Positions 48,015-58,935 of a stretch of 64,000 nt of DNA are shown piece by piece. The notes under the pieces are model-generated. The model was given only the letters and a program-made list of their open reading frames with translations, did no database searches and had not been told where the DNA came from. The translations under genes and the position numbers were made by a program. Every line of letters starts with the position of its first letter. Positions within the stretch are counted from its first letter, which is position 1. The DNA is taken from the NCBI RefSeq assembly GCF_000276665.1, contig NW_004955438.1, forward strand, positions 16,610,777 through 16,674,776. The letters run 5' to 3'. This DNA comes from Chinchilla lanigera. Taxonomy: Eukaryota > Chordata > Mammalia > Rodentia > Chinchillidae.

Positions 48015-49525
48015 GGAGCAAGTCCCAAGGTTACATTCTCTGGACTTGTATTTTAAGTTGCTGAATTGATGTTGTATTTGCTGACTTCCTGCGGCCAAGT
48101 GATTTTTTTGTGACTGAGGACAGACCAGAGAGCCAAGGACTGTTTCATCCAGCAGAGACAAAAGGGTGAGCCCTGCTCGGTGGGTCAACACTCCCGGCCT
48201 CAGTGTGGACCAAACCACAGGAACACGAGGCCCCGCTCCAGAGTCCACGCAGTTTCTCCCTGGAGTAGCAGGTGGGACTTCTCCCTGGCCCTCCGGGGTC
48301 TCAGTGAGCCTGGGGTGGTTCCAGGGTGCTGGGAAAAGTGGCTGAACACCCAGTCTTCACCCCCAGGGAAGGCAGCTGCTGTCATCATGGCACATCCCTG
48401 CAGGACGTCCCTTAAATGTTCAGCATGGGAGACGCAAAGCTTTCTAAAGCGGCTCTGTGCTCTGCGTCTTAAACCACAAACAGGAATTATACTTAACACG
48501 AAGACAGAGAAGAAGCTTGGGCTTTGAAGTCACATGGACCTGGTTTCGTTCCATTCATCAGTTAATACACAAATGTGCATTCCCGACCCCACCCATTCCT
48601 GCAGCTTCCATCCTGCATGGGGCGGAGATGTTTCCAAGTCACTGCTTCAACTATATTCCATTCCCCTGCTCCATAACTCACTATGGCTCCCACCACCCTG
48701 GTTAAATGTGAGCTTCTATAACCTGCCCCGGCCTCTCTCTCTCCCACCCCTGCTGTGTCCCTTACCCACTAGCTCTCTGCGTCTCCTGGGCTTCCCCACC
48801 TCCCCGTCTCTCCTCCTAGAACACTCTCATCTGCAGGACCACCAAGGAAACCTGCCCATAGTCCTAATCGATCTCCAGCCCCATTCCCAAAGCCCTAAGG
48901 ATGACAGGCATTCCCATTGGACACCTCGTATTCCCTCTTTTCCTGGACACACATCCCATCGTGTCCTCATGCACCCACCAGCTGAGGAGCCACTCTGAGC
49001 CAGGCGTGTTGCCTGCCCAGAACTTGATTCATTGCCCTTGCTGATCCATCTCGTGTCCAACATCTGCAAGCACCGGAAAGCAAACCTGTGTTCCTTTCAA
49101 CCCCGGGCCCCAGAGTCCTCATCCTGGTGCCTGGGTAAGAGCTCTATACAAGGCAGGTAAGCAACACTGAGGAATTGGGGGACACATGGACTTTTCTCTA
49201 TAACTCCCCGCTGCAGAAAAAGAGGCGGAGTGAGGGGACAGGGACAGCCACTCAGCCAGGTGGTCACCGCACACACCTGAGCGGAGAGTGAGTACCTGCT
49301 CAGGACAAGCACTGCACGGTCCCCCACCAGAGAGCCATCCTAGCACTGCCCAGTGGCCTGCGGCCTTGAGAAAGGCGCCACAGGGAGGCTTTTATAAGTA
49401 GCTAAGTTAGACAGAAATAAATACACAGTCAGAGAGGGACTGGGCTCTCAAGAAAGTCAGCAGAAAAAACAGACATCAGAACTGTGGCTGGAGGTGCATC
49501 TGAAGAAGACCAGGCCTCAAGATAA
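48015..49525. other. Intron, no exon recognised
   Basis: 48600-48960 is C/T-rich with L2-like phrases ('cactatggctcccaccaccctgg', 'ctagaacactctcat'). Nothing coding is seen. Confidence 0.35.
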
Positions 49526-49965
49526 TGTGATGGTTAGGCCTGCATGCCTAAGGATCAGCAGTAACTTGGAGTTATCCTGTAACGAGCCCCACCTGGTCCA
49601 GGAAGTCCAGCTAGCCATCAGTCACCCAGGTGATGACCACAGCATCCAGGCCCACCCCTTTCCCAAAATGTGCCTTTGTTCTTTGCATGGTCCCTTGGTA
49701 GGAGACCTGCTTCCCTACTGGATCAATATTAGCTAAGCAGCTATGCTTGTCATCCTACAGGTTGTTTATAGTTTGACCACGATGAACCCACATTTTTCTG
49801 CATAAATTACCCCAGACAAAGGTCCTTGGTGGCCACCCAAGGGACCCCTCCTGGAAATCTAGGTGTTACTGCTCAATAAATCTTTCCTACTCTTAACCGC
49901 CACTGTTCTTCAGAATTTATTCTTTGATTTCAGGGGACACGACTGGGCACATCTGACATCTAGCA
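49526..49965 (+). mobile_element. Probable solo endogenous-retrovirus LTR, sense
   Basis: It starts TGTGATGGTTAGGCCTGC and has a TATA-like 'gcataaatta' near 49800. AATAAA follows at 49875-49880, about 75 bases on, and it closes near 49965 in CATCTAGCA. The layout resembles a class I LTR. No retroviral coding region is adjacent and no clear target duplication was found. Confidence 0.5.
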
Positions 49966-50069
49966 GGTTGGGAGTTCCATTTCTCCTGTATCAAGACCGC
50001 TTCCGGGGGGAGGTGGAGACCCAGAACTTCCCTGAGTAGATACTCCGGCCTAGAACTGATACACGTTCT

Positions 50070-50230
50070 CCTTACTAACAGTGTCCTTAGGTAAATGATT
50101 TAATCTTGCTGAAGCCTGGCATCAAAGGTGTAAAATAGGAAGAACAGACTGGAGGGGGTGTACACCATTAAAGTGTGCTAAATAGCCTGCATCTGGCAAG
50201 AAGTAGATGCTCAGTAAACCTTGGCACATT
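50070..50230 (+). mobile_element. MIR SINE
   Basis: 'ggtaaatgatttaatcttgctgaagcctggcatcaaaggtgtaaaatagg' and 'agaagtagatgctcagtaaac' match MIR core and 3' end. Confidence 0.6.
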
Positions 50231-50345
50231 TTCCACTGGTAAATCACTTCATGTTTCTGCTCCTTGTGGCTAGCACAGTACTTAGCATGTAATCAACGCC
50301 AAGCATCTGTTGGCAAAAAAAATTGACCAAGGGAGCGTAAATTGA

Positions 50346-50391
50346 AATTAATAATAATAATAATAATAAATAATAATAATAATAATAATGA
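50346..50391 (+). repeat. (AAT)n trinucleotide microsatellite
   Basis: About 14 AAT units with one dropped T. Confidence 0.95.
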
Positions 50392-50456
50392 AAGAACTCG
50401 GTCTATCTGTAGGTTTTGCCCATCGGTGCTGAAAAGCCCTGTGTTTATTTTGTCAA

Positions 50457-50470
50457 GTCACCATAGCAAC
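50457..50470. promoter_or_regulatory. Second RFX X-box motif, with a degenerate partner at 50506
   Basis: GTCACCATAGCAAC is a full match to GTNRCC-N2-RGYAAC. A partial copy, GTAACCATGGAAAT, lies at 50506-50519. This cluster is about 1.4 kb inside the intron from exon 1, in apparently unique sequence between a trinucleotide repeat and the promoter. Confidence 0.55.
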
Positions 50471-50529
50471 TGTTGATCCTCCAGGAACAATGATCAATTT
50501 ACCCTGTAACCATGGAAATGCTAGGGGGT

Positions 50530-51439
50530 TATGCAGAGGGGAAGCCAGCCACAGACACCTGGTAAGCGCCTCTCCCCCTAGAAATAAATCCCGGAAAACA
50601 CCCCCAGTTATCACAGAGCTAAAGCCACCTCTGTCTACAAGAATGATGACTTTTTTTACATGACGATATCTATAAGCCTGGGTTCAGGAACAGGAGACAG
50701 AAGATCAGGCAGAAAAAGGACCAGCAATACTCCTAGGGGCAATTAGCATTTGGAAAACTCCTTAAGGGTCAGACAAAAGCTGGGATCTGGACTCCCCAGG
50801 GCAGACGTGGGGACTCCGCGTCCTCTGACGCCTCCCCACCGGGATGTGCCACCCACATACGGCCTGGATGTTGTTCATCCATTTTAAACAGGCTCCTACC
50901 ACAGGTGAAGTTGGGGAAAAGTGTCCCCTCAAACTTCCTTCCAATGATAGCAAAGAGCAGCAGGTGGGGTTCCTGCCATACACCCAGGGGACAGAAGGGG
51001 GCCTGGGCGGCCTCCCCACCTCTGGCTCCCAAAGCCAGCACCACAACCACAGGAGATGCAAGGCCCGATTGGTAGATGGAGCTTACTGTCCCTGGAGCCC
51101 GCCTGCCGTCCGCACTGAGGCTCCCCAGGGGCCACACGCTGCTCCGAAGGCTCTGCCTTTGTTCTGGCTCCAGAGAGTTGAGGCCAGAAATGCAGTACCC
51201 ACCAGAGCTGGGAGCCCAGGGGGAAGCTCTGCCGAGCTGAGCTGGTGGGGGGAGGCCAACTGTTCCCCTGCCCCAGCTTGCGCGCAGGGAAGGACTGTGG
51301 TCCTGCCGGGCACCGATGGCTGTTAGACGCGGCTCCAAGCAAAACTGCATAAAAGGATCCCTGGGCTTCGATGCTTGGCAGGTAACAAAGCGGCTCCCAC
51401 TGCCTCCCTCAGGCAGCAGGGGCCACGGTCCTCACTCAC
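50530..51439. other. Intron near the promoter, no exon recognised
   Basis: 50630-50700 has 'gatgactttttttacatgacgatatc', with AP-1/CRE-like cores. The rest becomes G/C-rich toward the promoter. Confidence 0.35.
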
Positions 51440-51849
51440 AGGGGGCGGCCCCAGACTACCCGCGCAACACAGGACATGGAACAGCCGGGTGGCCCACTCG
51501 CCCGGGCCGCGCTCGCCTGCCTGGGTGGCTCCAGGGTCCCACAGGGCACAGCGGGTGGGGGTGGGGTGGGAGGCGGTGGTGCCGGCGGCTGCCCGGGTTC
51601 CTAGAAGCCTTCTGCTCCAGGAGGCCCCGCACACGGGGTGCCAGGGGGCCCGGCGCCCCACCCCGTAGGGGGGCTGAGCCCGCCACATCGGGCGCGCGCA
51701 CAGGTGGGGCCGCTGGGCTCGGGACAAAGGACCAGGACGCGGATCCAGGGCGGGCGCCGGCGCGCAGACCCGGCCGGGAGGGGGAGGCGGGACCTGGCGC
51801 CTCCTGGAACTCGGCGACCGGGGCTCGCGGAGAAGGCGAACCCCGTTAC

Positions 51850-51876
51850 CTGTGCGGCCATAAAAGAGAGATCCAT
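51850..51876 (-). CDS. C14orf132: C14orf132 orthologue, coding exon 1 (residues 1-9)
   Basis: This exon encodes the first nine residues, MDLSFMAAQ. The start codon (complement of 51874-51876) sits in a strong initiation context, ACCATGG. The exon ends in CAG, followed directly on the minus strand by a GTAAC splice donor (intron from 51849). The junction is phase 0, so the reading frame joins cleanly to exon 2 at 23284. The start is chosen because it is the N-terminus I recall for the human 83-residue protein and because no in-frame ATG lies between it and the GC-box cluster. The frame is open for several hundred bases upstream, so no stop codon fences the start. A first coding exon this short is easily missed by ORF-based annotation. 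No biochemical function is established to my knowledge. Confidence 0.93.
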
Positions 51877-52060
51877 GGTGTCGCCGCTGCTCGGGCCGCC
51901 GCCCGCGCTCGAGTCCTCCCTGCTGCTGGGGCTGCTCCAGCTGTCCACACCGCCCGCCGGGCTCAGGTCGAGCAACGAGCAGGCGCTCCCGGACCCCCGC
52001 GCAGACCTCACCAGCCCCGGCGTGGCGGCGCCCCGAGCCCACACGGTGCCCCCGGCTGTC
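51877..52060 (-). other. C14orf132: Probable 5' UTR of C14orf132
   Basis: This GC-rich stretch lies between the GC-box cluster and the start codon. Transcription probably begins within about 100 bp of the GC boxes, giving a 5' UTR of 100-200 bp. No TATA box is visible, which fits a CpG-type promoter with scattered start sites. The minus-strand frame of the CDS stays open through the whole stretch. Confidence 0.5.
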
Positions 52061-52210
52061 GCTGGGCTCCCGCTGCGGAGGGCGAGGGGGCGGGGCCGGG
52101 GCGGGGCCGGAGGTGGGACCGGGGCGGGGCTGGGGGGGAGCCCTGCTCCCCTCCACGTGACCGCTCCCAACCCCACCCCCGGGGCAGGGCCTGGCCGCCA
52201 CCCGCTGTCT

Positions 52211-53040
52211 GCGTGGGCCTCGTGGGAAAGCTGAGGACTGGGGTGGGCCCAACAACCAGCCTGCAGCCCCTGTCTCCGTGTTGGTGCCCCGCTCTGTGCA
52301 GTGGACCCCGACCCTCCAGGGGCCCTGGGCAGTGTTTTCCTGGGGCCGGCGCGCTTTGCTCTGGAGCCTGAGGACCAGGATCTGGGTGAGGAGGGGGACT
52401 CAGCTTTCTGTGCCAACTCTGCACCCAGTGTCCAGTGTGCTCCTGGATCTGGAACTGGGCAGAACAAAGTTTGAAATCTAGTTTCTCCTTGTGGTTTGGG
52501 CAAGTCAGTATCACTTTAAAGCTGGATTTTCTTGTCTACAAAGTGAAGATTTACAGAACCCAAGAATTGAAAGTGATGTCCTGTAGGGCAGGACACGGTG
52601 AGCTCTAACATGGCTGGGCTGTGGGTGACGTCCGTAGGAATGCACCGTGCACTACCTGCGCAACTGGTACCCTTAAAAGCCAAGCCACGCTGATGCCACA
52701 GCGGAAATGGGGGGAGCAGCAGAGGGGCCTAGAGGTGTGCAAGCGTACTTGTGGACACCCCAGGCTGGGAGGCAGGTGGATGGAGTGTGCCCTTTTTTCC
52801 AAGGGCACACCCTGTGCTTCAAGGGTCTCAGTGAGTGTTACCTGGTCCCCTCTGAGGGTGGCTCTCCTAGGACTCAGTGTGCTTGTTTTGAGCCTGGGAC
52901 ACCCTGTGAGGGAGGCAACCAGGGACTCCTGGACTTTGTCATAGATCCGAAGCTGTTGAGTGGAGAGATGGAGGAGGCGTTCGAGGTCATCCAGCAGCCC
53001 GATGGTGCCGGGGCCAGGGCCAGAACCTTACTAACCCCCT
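52211..53040. other. Upstream flank, no gene recognised
   Basis: G/C-rich upstream shore of the promoter. No exon or repeat is named. Confidence 0.35.
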
Positions 53041-53045
53041 GCTGG

Positions 53046-53154
53046 CTTTTTTTTTTTTTTTTTCTGCTTCCTTCTGATCCTCTCCCCTCTCCTCCCTTCT
53101 TTTTTACCCTCCTCTCTCCTCCCTCATCTTGCTTTGCCTCCTCCTTCTCCACAG
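53046..53154 (+). repeat. Polypyrimidine tract
   Basis: A T-run of about 20, followed by roughly 90 bases of almost pure C/T. Confidence 0.85.
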
Positions 53155-53460
53155 GGATATCCAAACCTTCCAGACCGGCCCGTACACCAGTCCTCTGACC
53201 CAGGCCTCAGCCAGGCCTGTGCCTCCCCCCACCTGCCACCTGCCTGGCCACTGCACAGGACCTTCCGGGTCTCCTTGCCTGCTGTGAAAACATGACGTGC
53301 TTTAGGCTGACGTCTCGCATACTTGGAAGGACATACACACAATGTATGTGCAATTTAAATAATGATAAAGCCCCTTGTATTTTAACGAATTGAAGGATAA
53401 GCAACAGTCTTCAAAGTCTGGTGGGACTGACTCCAAAAGCATCTCCTATCTGCCCTGCTA
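53155..53460. other. Upstream flank, no gene recognised
   Basis: No coding signal or named repeat. Confidence 0.35.
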
Positions 53461-54720
53461 TTCAAGGTCTCTTTTATCCCAAGTGTTCCTCTTACTGTTG
53501 CTCTTGCTTTTCCTTATAGTTTACCTGCTTTAATCCTCTACGGAAAAGCGAAGTGGTTCTTTGATATATTCTTCCCTGCTGCTCCCCCTTTTTAAATCAG
53601 CATTAAGTGTTTGTGCAGCTGAAGGTCTGCAGCATGCTGTGTGGACGCACCAGCCTTTCGATGGATATGTGCATGAACTCCAGATATTCTGCTAGAGAAA
53701 ACAGTGCTTCTACGAACATTCTTAAACTTGTCTCTTGATGCAGAGAATGTGCTATGAAGAAAACTGCTGGGGCATGTGCTCAGATCATCCGCATTTTTAC
53801 TAAATAGCCACTTTCCAATTTTCAAGGAGTTTTTACCCATTGTACTATCCTACCAGTAGCAAGCATGAGTTCTTATTGCTCCACTTCTTCACCAAGACCT
53901 TGTGTGTTTAGACTCTTTATTCTTGCCAGTGTGGTACGATGAAGCAGTGCTTCATTCGGATTGAATCCTCGTTTCTCTGAAGACTGATGACGTTAAGCAT
54001 TTTATGTGGACCAATGTCACACTTCCTCAGGTAAGAGACACCTTTCATAAAGTGCTCTTTAAAATTCGGTTGTTGATATTTTTCTTCTGACTCTGTAAAA
54101 GTATCTGTGTAGTTTAGATGCTAATCTTGCTGTGTCTAGGTGTTGTAAATAGCTTTTTCAGTTTTTGTATTTCCTTTCACTCTATGTTTTCATAGACAGG
54201 CATTCTCAATTTTAATTTCATCAAAATTTACACTATTTTCCTTGACAGTTAGCCTTTGTTCAAGAAATCTTTGAGACCATAAAGATATTATCCTGTCCCA
54301 CTCATAAAAGTAATATCCTAAGAAACTATTTTTCTTTCTGTTCTTCAGCTCTCTTATCACGGAGTCTTTCAAGTACAGGGCCAGGAAGCAATGCCCATTT
54401 CCCCACGGGAAGAATCCATCATTCCCACCCCTGACTGAGCACACTGGCCTGTTCTCAGGGTGTCTGCACAAGGCTGGGTCTGGTTCATCAGCTCCAACAC
54501 TAGCGCTATTCTGACTCAGTTACTGTCCTATGAGACTAACCAAAGCACAGCCAGCCAGGTGTCCTCACTCTGTGCTTTTTTAGGAGTTTCTTGGCTACTC
54601 TTGACCTTGTACTCTTCTGGGTATGTTTTGGAATTACTTCATGGGCTCCTTGAAATAGACTGGACTGGATCCCATTGTCTCAACTCTTTGGGGGATAATC
54701 GCCATCTTGAAGATCATGAA
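53461..54720. mobile_element. Old LINE-1 (L1M) fragments
   Basis: 'ctaaatagccactttccaattttcaaggagtttttaccc', 'ccagtagcaagcatgag', 'ctccacttcttcaccaagacc', 'gatgacgttaagcattttatgtgg' and 'gttagcctttgttcaag' follow, in order, the widespread L1M sequence seen again at 55380-56040 and 58180-58740. No open frame survives. Confidence 0.6.
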
Positions 54721-54905
54721 TATTTCTCTGGAAGCAGATGATGTATCTCTATTTAAGAGACGGAAGGAGGAGAGAGGAAGGAGAGGTAAAAAGGATTAAG
54801 ATGCATTACGTACATGCACTAACTCCCCATGGTGAGGAGAGTAATCATTATGTACTGCCAACGTGTACTAATAAACATAAAAATTTAGAAAAAGAGAACA
54901 GCATG
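54721..54905 (+). mobile_element. L1 3' UTR end
   Basis: A G/A-rich stretch, then 'gtactgccaacgtgtactaataaacataaaaa'. The 'gtgtactaata' end is shared with the nested L1 at 30200, so it belongs to the same lineage-specific L1 3' UTR type. Confidence 0.55.
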
Positions 54906-55004
54906 AAGAAATACAATCCTGAGATGTAAAATAATAATAAATGGTAATATTCTTATGTGCGGAGCTTGCAAATCTTTTGCTGAGGTTATTCCACGATGGC
55001 TCTT

Positions 55005-55111
55005 TTTTTTTTTTTTTTTTTTGGTTTTTCTCCGGTACCGGGAACCAAACTCACGACCTTGTGCTTGCCAGGCAGGCGCTTTTGCCGCTGAGCTAAATCC
55101 CCAGCCCCTCA
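55005..55111 (-). mobile_element. ID-type SINE, antisense
   Basis: A T-run, then 'ctccggtaccgggaaccaaactcacgacc', 'gcttgccaggcaggcgc', 'gctgagctaaatccccagccc'. Target duplication CGATGGCTCTT (54994) and TGATGGCTCTT (55112). Confidence 0.95.
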
Positions 55112-55122
55112 TGATGGCTCTT

Positions 55123-56045
55123 GAAAATGAAAGTTTTAATCTTGAAGTGACAGTGGGTTCACATACAGTTGTGAGGCAGCATAGAGAGCTTGGTACACCG
55201 GACCCTGCTCTCCCAGGGGTGATGTCTTGCCAAGCGATGGCGCACTGTCACTGCCAGAGTACAGACATGGACCCTGTGAGCACAATGAGTGCTTCAGTCA
55301 CCAGCGCCCCTCTCCTTGCTCTTTTAGGGCCGGCCCTACTCCACTCCAGCTCCACCCCACCCCTTAGTGCCTGGCAACCACCATGATTTTGTCATTTCAC
55401 AAATGTTACACAGTGGATCCTTGCAGTACATGGCCTTGGGGGTCAGCGCAGGTTGCCGGAGACTCATCAAGGGCTACTGTGTCTACACTTTGTCCCTTTT
55501 TGTTGCCGGGTCGGATTCTATTTCATGGATGTACCAGTTTGACTGACCATTCACCTGTTATAGGACATTTATGTTGTTTCTGCACTTGGTTCTTATGAAT
55601 AAAGCTGCTATAAATATTCATGTATAGGTTTTTGTAGGAACAGGTCCTCATTTTTCTGGGATAAATGCCCGGGAATTCAGTTGCTGGGTTACAGGGTAGT
55701 TGCATCTTTCGGAGGTTTGGTTTGTTTTATTTTCTGTTTTTTGCGGTTGTGAGAATTGAACTGAGGGCCTTGCGTGTGCTCAGAATGTGTTCTACCCAGG
55801 CTTTTTTAAAAATTATTTTTATTTTGAGACAGGGTTTTGCCAAGTTGCCGGGGCTGATCTCAAACTTTCCATCCTCCTACCTCAGCCTCTCAAGTGGCTG
55901 GGATTATAGACATAGGCCATCTCATGTGGCTACATTTTTCACTTTTTTAAGAAACTGCTCAACAGTTTTCCACAGTGATGGTACTATTTCATGTCATCAT
56001 GAGCAAAACACAATGGTTTTCTACACGTCCTTGCTGCACCTGGTG
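55123..56045. mobile_element. Old L1M fragment, split by a composite SINE
   Basis: 'ggatgtaccagtttgactgaccattcacctgttataggac', 'gaataaagctgctataaatattcatgtatagg' and 'gaattcagttgctgggtt' lie left of the SINE. 'aagaaactgctcaacagttttccacagtg' lies right of it. The order is that of the common L1M sequence. Confidence 0.65.
55717..55935 (-). mobile_element. Composite ID-B1 SINE, antisense
   Basis: A degenerate ID part ('gagaattgaactgagggccttgcgtgtgc') is followed by a B1 part ('gagacagggttttgccaagttgc', 'cctacctcagcctctcaagtggctgggattatag'). It is nested in the L1M copy. Confidence 0.7.
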
Positions 56046-56071
56046 TTGTGATAGCTAATTTTATATATCAG

Positions 56072-56210
56072 CTGGTAACACACTTTAGAAGGCTGAGGCA
56101 GGAGGATCACAAGTCCAAGTTCACCTTAAAAGATGAAAAAGAGGTGGGGACTTAGCTCAAAACCAAGACCCTCGGTTCAATCTCAGTACCAAAAACAAAA
56201 ACAAAAAACA
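56072..56210 (+). mobile_element. Composite B1-ID SINE, sense
   Basis: B1 part 'ggctgaggcaggaggatcacaagtcc', then ID part 'gaggtggggacttagctcaaaacc' and 'cggttcaatctcagtacc', with an (ACAAAA)n tail. Confidence 0.65.
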
Positions 56211-56699
56211 GATTCAGTAGAAGATATCCACTTGTTCTAGCACCATTTATTGAATGAATCTTTCCTCTCCCAAATTGCTTTTATATTTTTGTCAAAAACC
56301 AGTTGAGCGTATTTATGTTGGTCTATTTCTAGGTTCTCTATTTTGTTTCATTGGTCTAAGTGTCTATCACTCTGCCACATACCACGCCAGCTCAATTATT
56401 ATAACTACATAAGTCTTAAAACCAGGTAGACAGACTCGCCCTACTTTTTCTTATTTTTTCAAAATTATTTAACCTACTCTTTATCGTTCCCATATAAATC
56501 TTAGGATATGTGTGCATGTATAATTATGTTAACTTTATATATCAAACTGGGGAGAGATCACATCTTTACTGTATTGCTTCTTCAAATCTATGAACACAGT
56601 ATGTGTGACCAATTATGTAGATCTTCTATTCCCATCAATGTTACATTGTTTTCAGTATAAATACTAAAAAACTTTGTTAAATTTATACCTATGTGTTTC

Positions 56700-56722
56700 T
56701 TCTTTCTTTCTTTCTTTCTTTT
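56700..56722 (+). repeat. (TTTC)n tetranucleotide run
   Basis: About five and a half TTTC units at the left edge of the MLT1 copy. Confidence 0.85.
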
Positions 56723-56740
56723 TTCCCTTCTCAGTGATTA

Positions 56741-57060
56741 TAAATGGTATTTGTCTTAATTTGTTCCTGCTGCTATAACAAAATACCACGAGCTAGGAAA
56801 TTTGTCAAACATGGGAATGTATTGCTGACAGTTCTGGAGGCTGGGAAGTCCAAGGTCAAGGTGTCCCTGGGGGACTGGGTCTGTCAAGGGCCCACTGTGC
56901 TTCCAAGACATCTTGCTGCTCATCCTTGGAGGGGACAGTTGCTGTCTTCTCTGATGGCAGAAGGGAGGGAAGGGTGCAAGGGATGAACACCATATGAAGT
57001 TTCTCTTATAAGGGTATTAATCTCATCCATGACTTACTGCTTATCACCTCTTAATTCTAT
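56741..57060 (-). mobile_element. MLT1-type LTR, antisense, nested in L1
   Basis: 'cttaatttgttcctgctgctataacaaaataccacgagctagg', 'cagttctggaggctgggaagtccaaggtcaaggtg' and 'cttataagggtattaatctcatccatgac' are inverted MLT1 blocks. Confidence 0.8.
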
Positions 57061-57340
57061 CTCCTGGGGTCTGAGTTCTAGCAGTTTTGCAAGGATGCTT
57101 ATATTCAAATCATTGATTCTGTACATTTATCCTGTATACTGTGACCTAGAACTTATTAGTCCTTGGAATTTTTTTTTTGGTAGAATTTTTGGGATTTTCT
57201 ATGTAGACTATCATCTGCAAATTGGAGTCTCTTTATTGCTTCCTTTCTAATCTTACTACTCTTTATTTCCTTGCTTTGCTTTATTGTGCTGGCTGGAACT
57301 TCCAACACCATAAGTCCTAGTGGGGAGCACAGACAGCTGT

Positions 57341-57779
57341 GATTTCAGTCATTCCCCCGAGGACCAGGGAGGCGGGAAGGACCACCATGAGGATGGAGAG
57401 AGTTGAGCTGTGGGCAGCTCTCAGGACCCTCACGGTTGCCAAGGGCTGCACTCCTGGGCCGGATGTCTCAGCTAGAAGGCACGTCAGACCCAGTGCACCT
57501 GTAGCTCCCTGTCCTCTGTTTTGGCCTCACTCAGTAGCAACTCAGATCTCTCATGATCCAGCTTGGGGAAAAAAAGAGGGACTGGTAGAAGGCAAGCTGG
57601 CTGCTCATTTGTTTTCAGTTCTACAGGCTCAAAGCACCCTGTGGTCAGTATCTGCATCGCCTTGTGTCCCTGGACAAGTCCTTCCTTCTCCAGGACCTGA
57701 TCTTTCACCTTGTAAAGGAGCAGATTTGACCCCACCAATGTTGAATTAATTTCTAACGTTCACCATGTCCTACCAGTAA
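57341..57779. other. Upstream flank, no gene recognised
   Basis: No coding signal or named repeat. Confidence 0.35.
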
Positions 57780-58860
57780 ACATAACTTTTTAATCATGCT
57801 TTGGAAGAAATAAAGCATCCACATTCATAGTAATAAGAGGCCCAGAGGATTCAACAAAAGATGAATCCTGAGGATTTTTAGTCACTCCATTGATGTCTCA
57901 TTTACATTAATGAATTTTACATATATAGCTTGGCGACTCTTGGTACATAACCAGCACAATAATCAGGATTCAGAACACGTTAATCCCCACAAAAGTTCCC
58001 TCTTGTTTCTGTGCAGTCAGTCCCCAGCCCCATCCCTGGCGCGGCCTCAGACAACAGGACCAACCTTCTATCACATGGCTAGATTTTCCTTCCTAGGTTT
58101 TTCCATAGATGGAATCATATACAATCACTCCCATATCGCTCATCATTGATGAAGGTTTGGAGAATCGTTGCATGTTGTATATATCAGTAGTTCCGCTTTT
58201 ACTGTGGAGGAGTATTCTGATGTATGGATGGTTTTGTTCCTCCTCTTGTACAGTGGTATTTCCAAGCCTTCGGTAATTATGAATATTTGTGTATAAACCT
58301 TTGTACAGACACGGCATTTGTCTAGTTGTATGATTATTGGGAACTGCTCATCGGTTTTACAAAGTGTTTGCATATTTTATATTCCCACCAACAGTGTATG
58401 AGAATCCCAGCAGCTTCGCTTTCTCAGCAACACTCACTATTTTCATTGCTTCTAATTTACCCGTTCTCCTGGATGTAAAGCAGTATTCTGATGTAAATTT
58501 GTGTTTTTCTGGTGACTGATGATATTGGTCATCAGCTCTTGTTTACTGGCCATTTATTTGTTTTCTTTTGTGAATGGTCAGTTCAGATCTTTTGCCCACT
58601 TTTTAAAATGTTGGATTGCTTGTCATTTTATTACTGAGTTGTAAACGTCCTTGATGTATTTTAAATAGAAGTCCAGTGTCTGAGATATGTGCTGAAAATA
58701 TTTTTTTCTCTTTTAAACTTAAAAATTTTATTTAGTTAATTTTGAACTTCAACTGTATATATTTAAGGTATATATGATATTTTGATATATTTATCTTGAT
58801 GTACATAGTGAAATAATTACTATAGTCAAGCTAATTAACATCTCATCTCATGTAGTTCTC
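57780..58860. mobile_element. Old L1M fragment
   Basis: 'ccatagatggaatcatatacaatc', 'gcatgttgtatatatcagtagttcc', 'tattcccaccaacagtgtatgagaatcccagcagc', 'gtgactgatgatattggtcatcagc', 'cttttgcccactttttaaaatgttgg' and 'tatatttaaggtatatatgatattttgatata' are successive L1M blocks. Confidence 0.7.
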
Positions 58861-58877
58861 TGCCTGCCTGCGTTCCC

Positions 58878-58935
58878 TCCTCCCTCCCTCCCTCCCTCCT
58901 TTCCTTCTTTCCTTCCTTCTTCCTTCCTTTTTTTT
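58878..58935 (+). repeat. (CCCT/CCTT)n low-complexity tract
   Basis: Almost pure pyrimidine with CCTC and CTTC units. Confidence 0.85.

Larger units (their letters stand above)
51440..52210 (-). promoter_or_regulatory. C14orf132: CpG-rich promoter region of C14orf132
   Basis: This stretch is GC-rich with many CpG dinucleotides, unlike the sequence around it, and it surrounds the first coding exon. Three GGGGCGGGG boxes (Sp1/KLF type) lie at 52087-52095, 52098-52106 and 52121-52129. A CACGTGAC E-box (USF/MYC/TFE family) is at 52154-52161. The arrangement is that of a mammalian CpG-island promoter firing leftward. Whether it also fires rightward cannot be told from sequence. Confidence 0.8.
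56215..57340 (-). mobile_element. Old L1, antisense, split by MLT1
   Basis: 'ctagcaccatttattgaatgaatc', 'gtcaaaaaccagttgagcg', 'ctaggttctctattttgtttcattggtct' lie left of the LTR. 'tatgtagactatcatctgcaaattgg' and 'ctggctggaacttccaacacc' lie right of it. All are antisense L1 blocks. Confidence 0.65.

Noticed and set aside
51316..52371. Plus-strand ORF of 351 codons across the promoter
   Set aside because: It lies antisense to exon 1 in very G/C-rich CpG DNA where stops are rare. Composition is A/G/P/R-rich without domains and I recognise no protein.
51601..52503. Minus-strand ORF of 300 codons starting at 52503
   Set aside because: It includes the true exon 1 but runs through the splice donor and across the GC-box promoter. 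Only the nine codons at 51850-51876 are supported.
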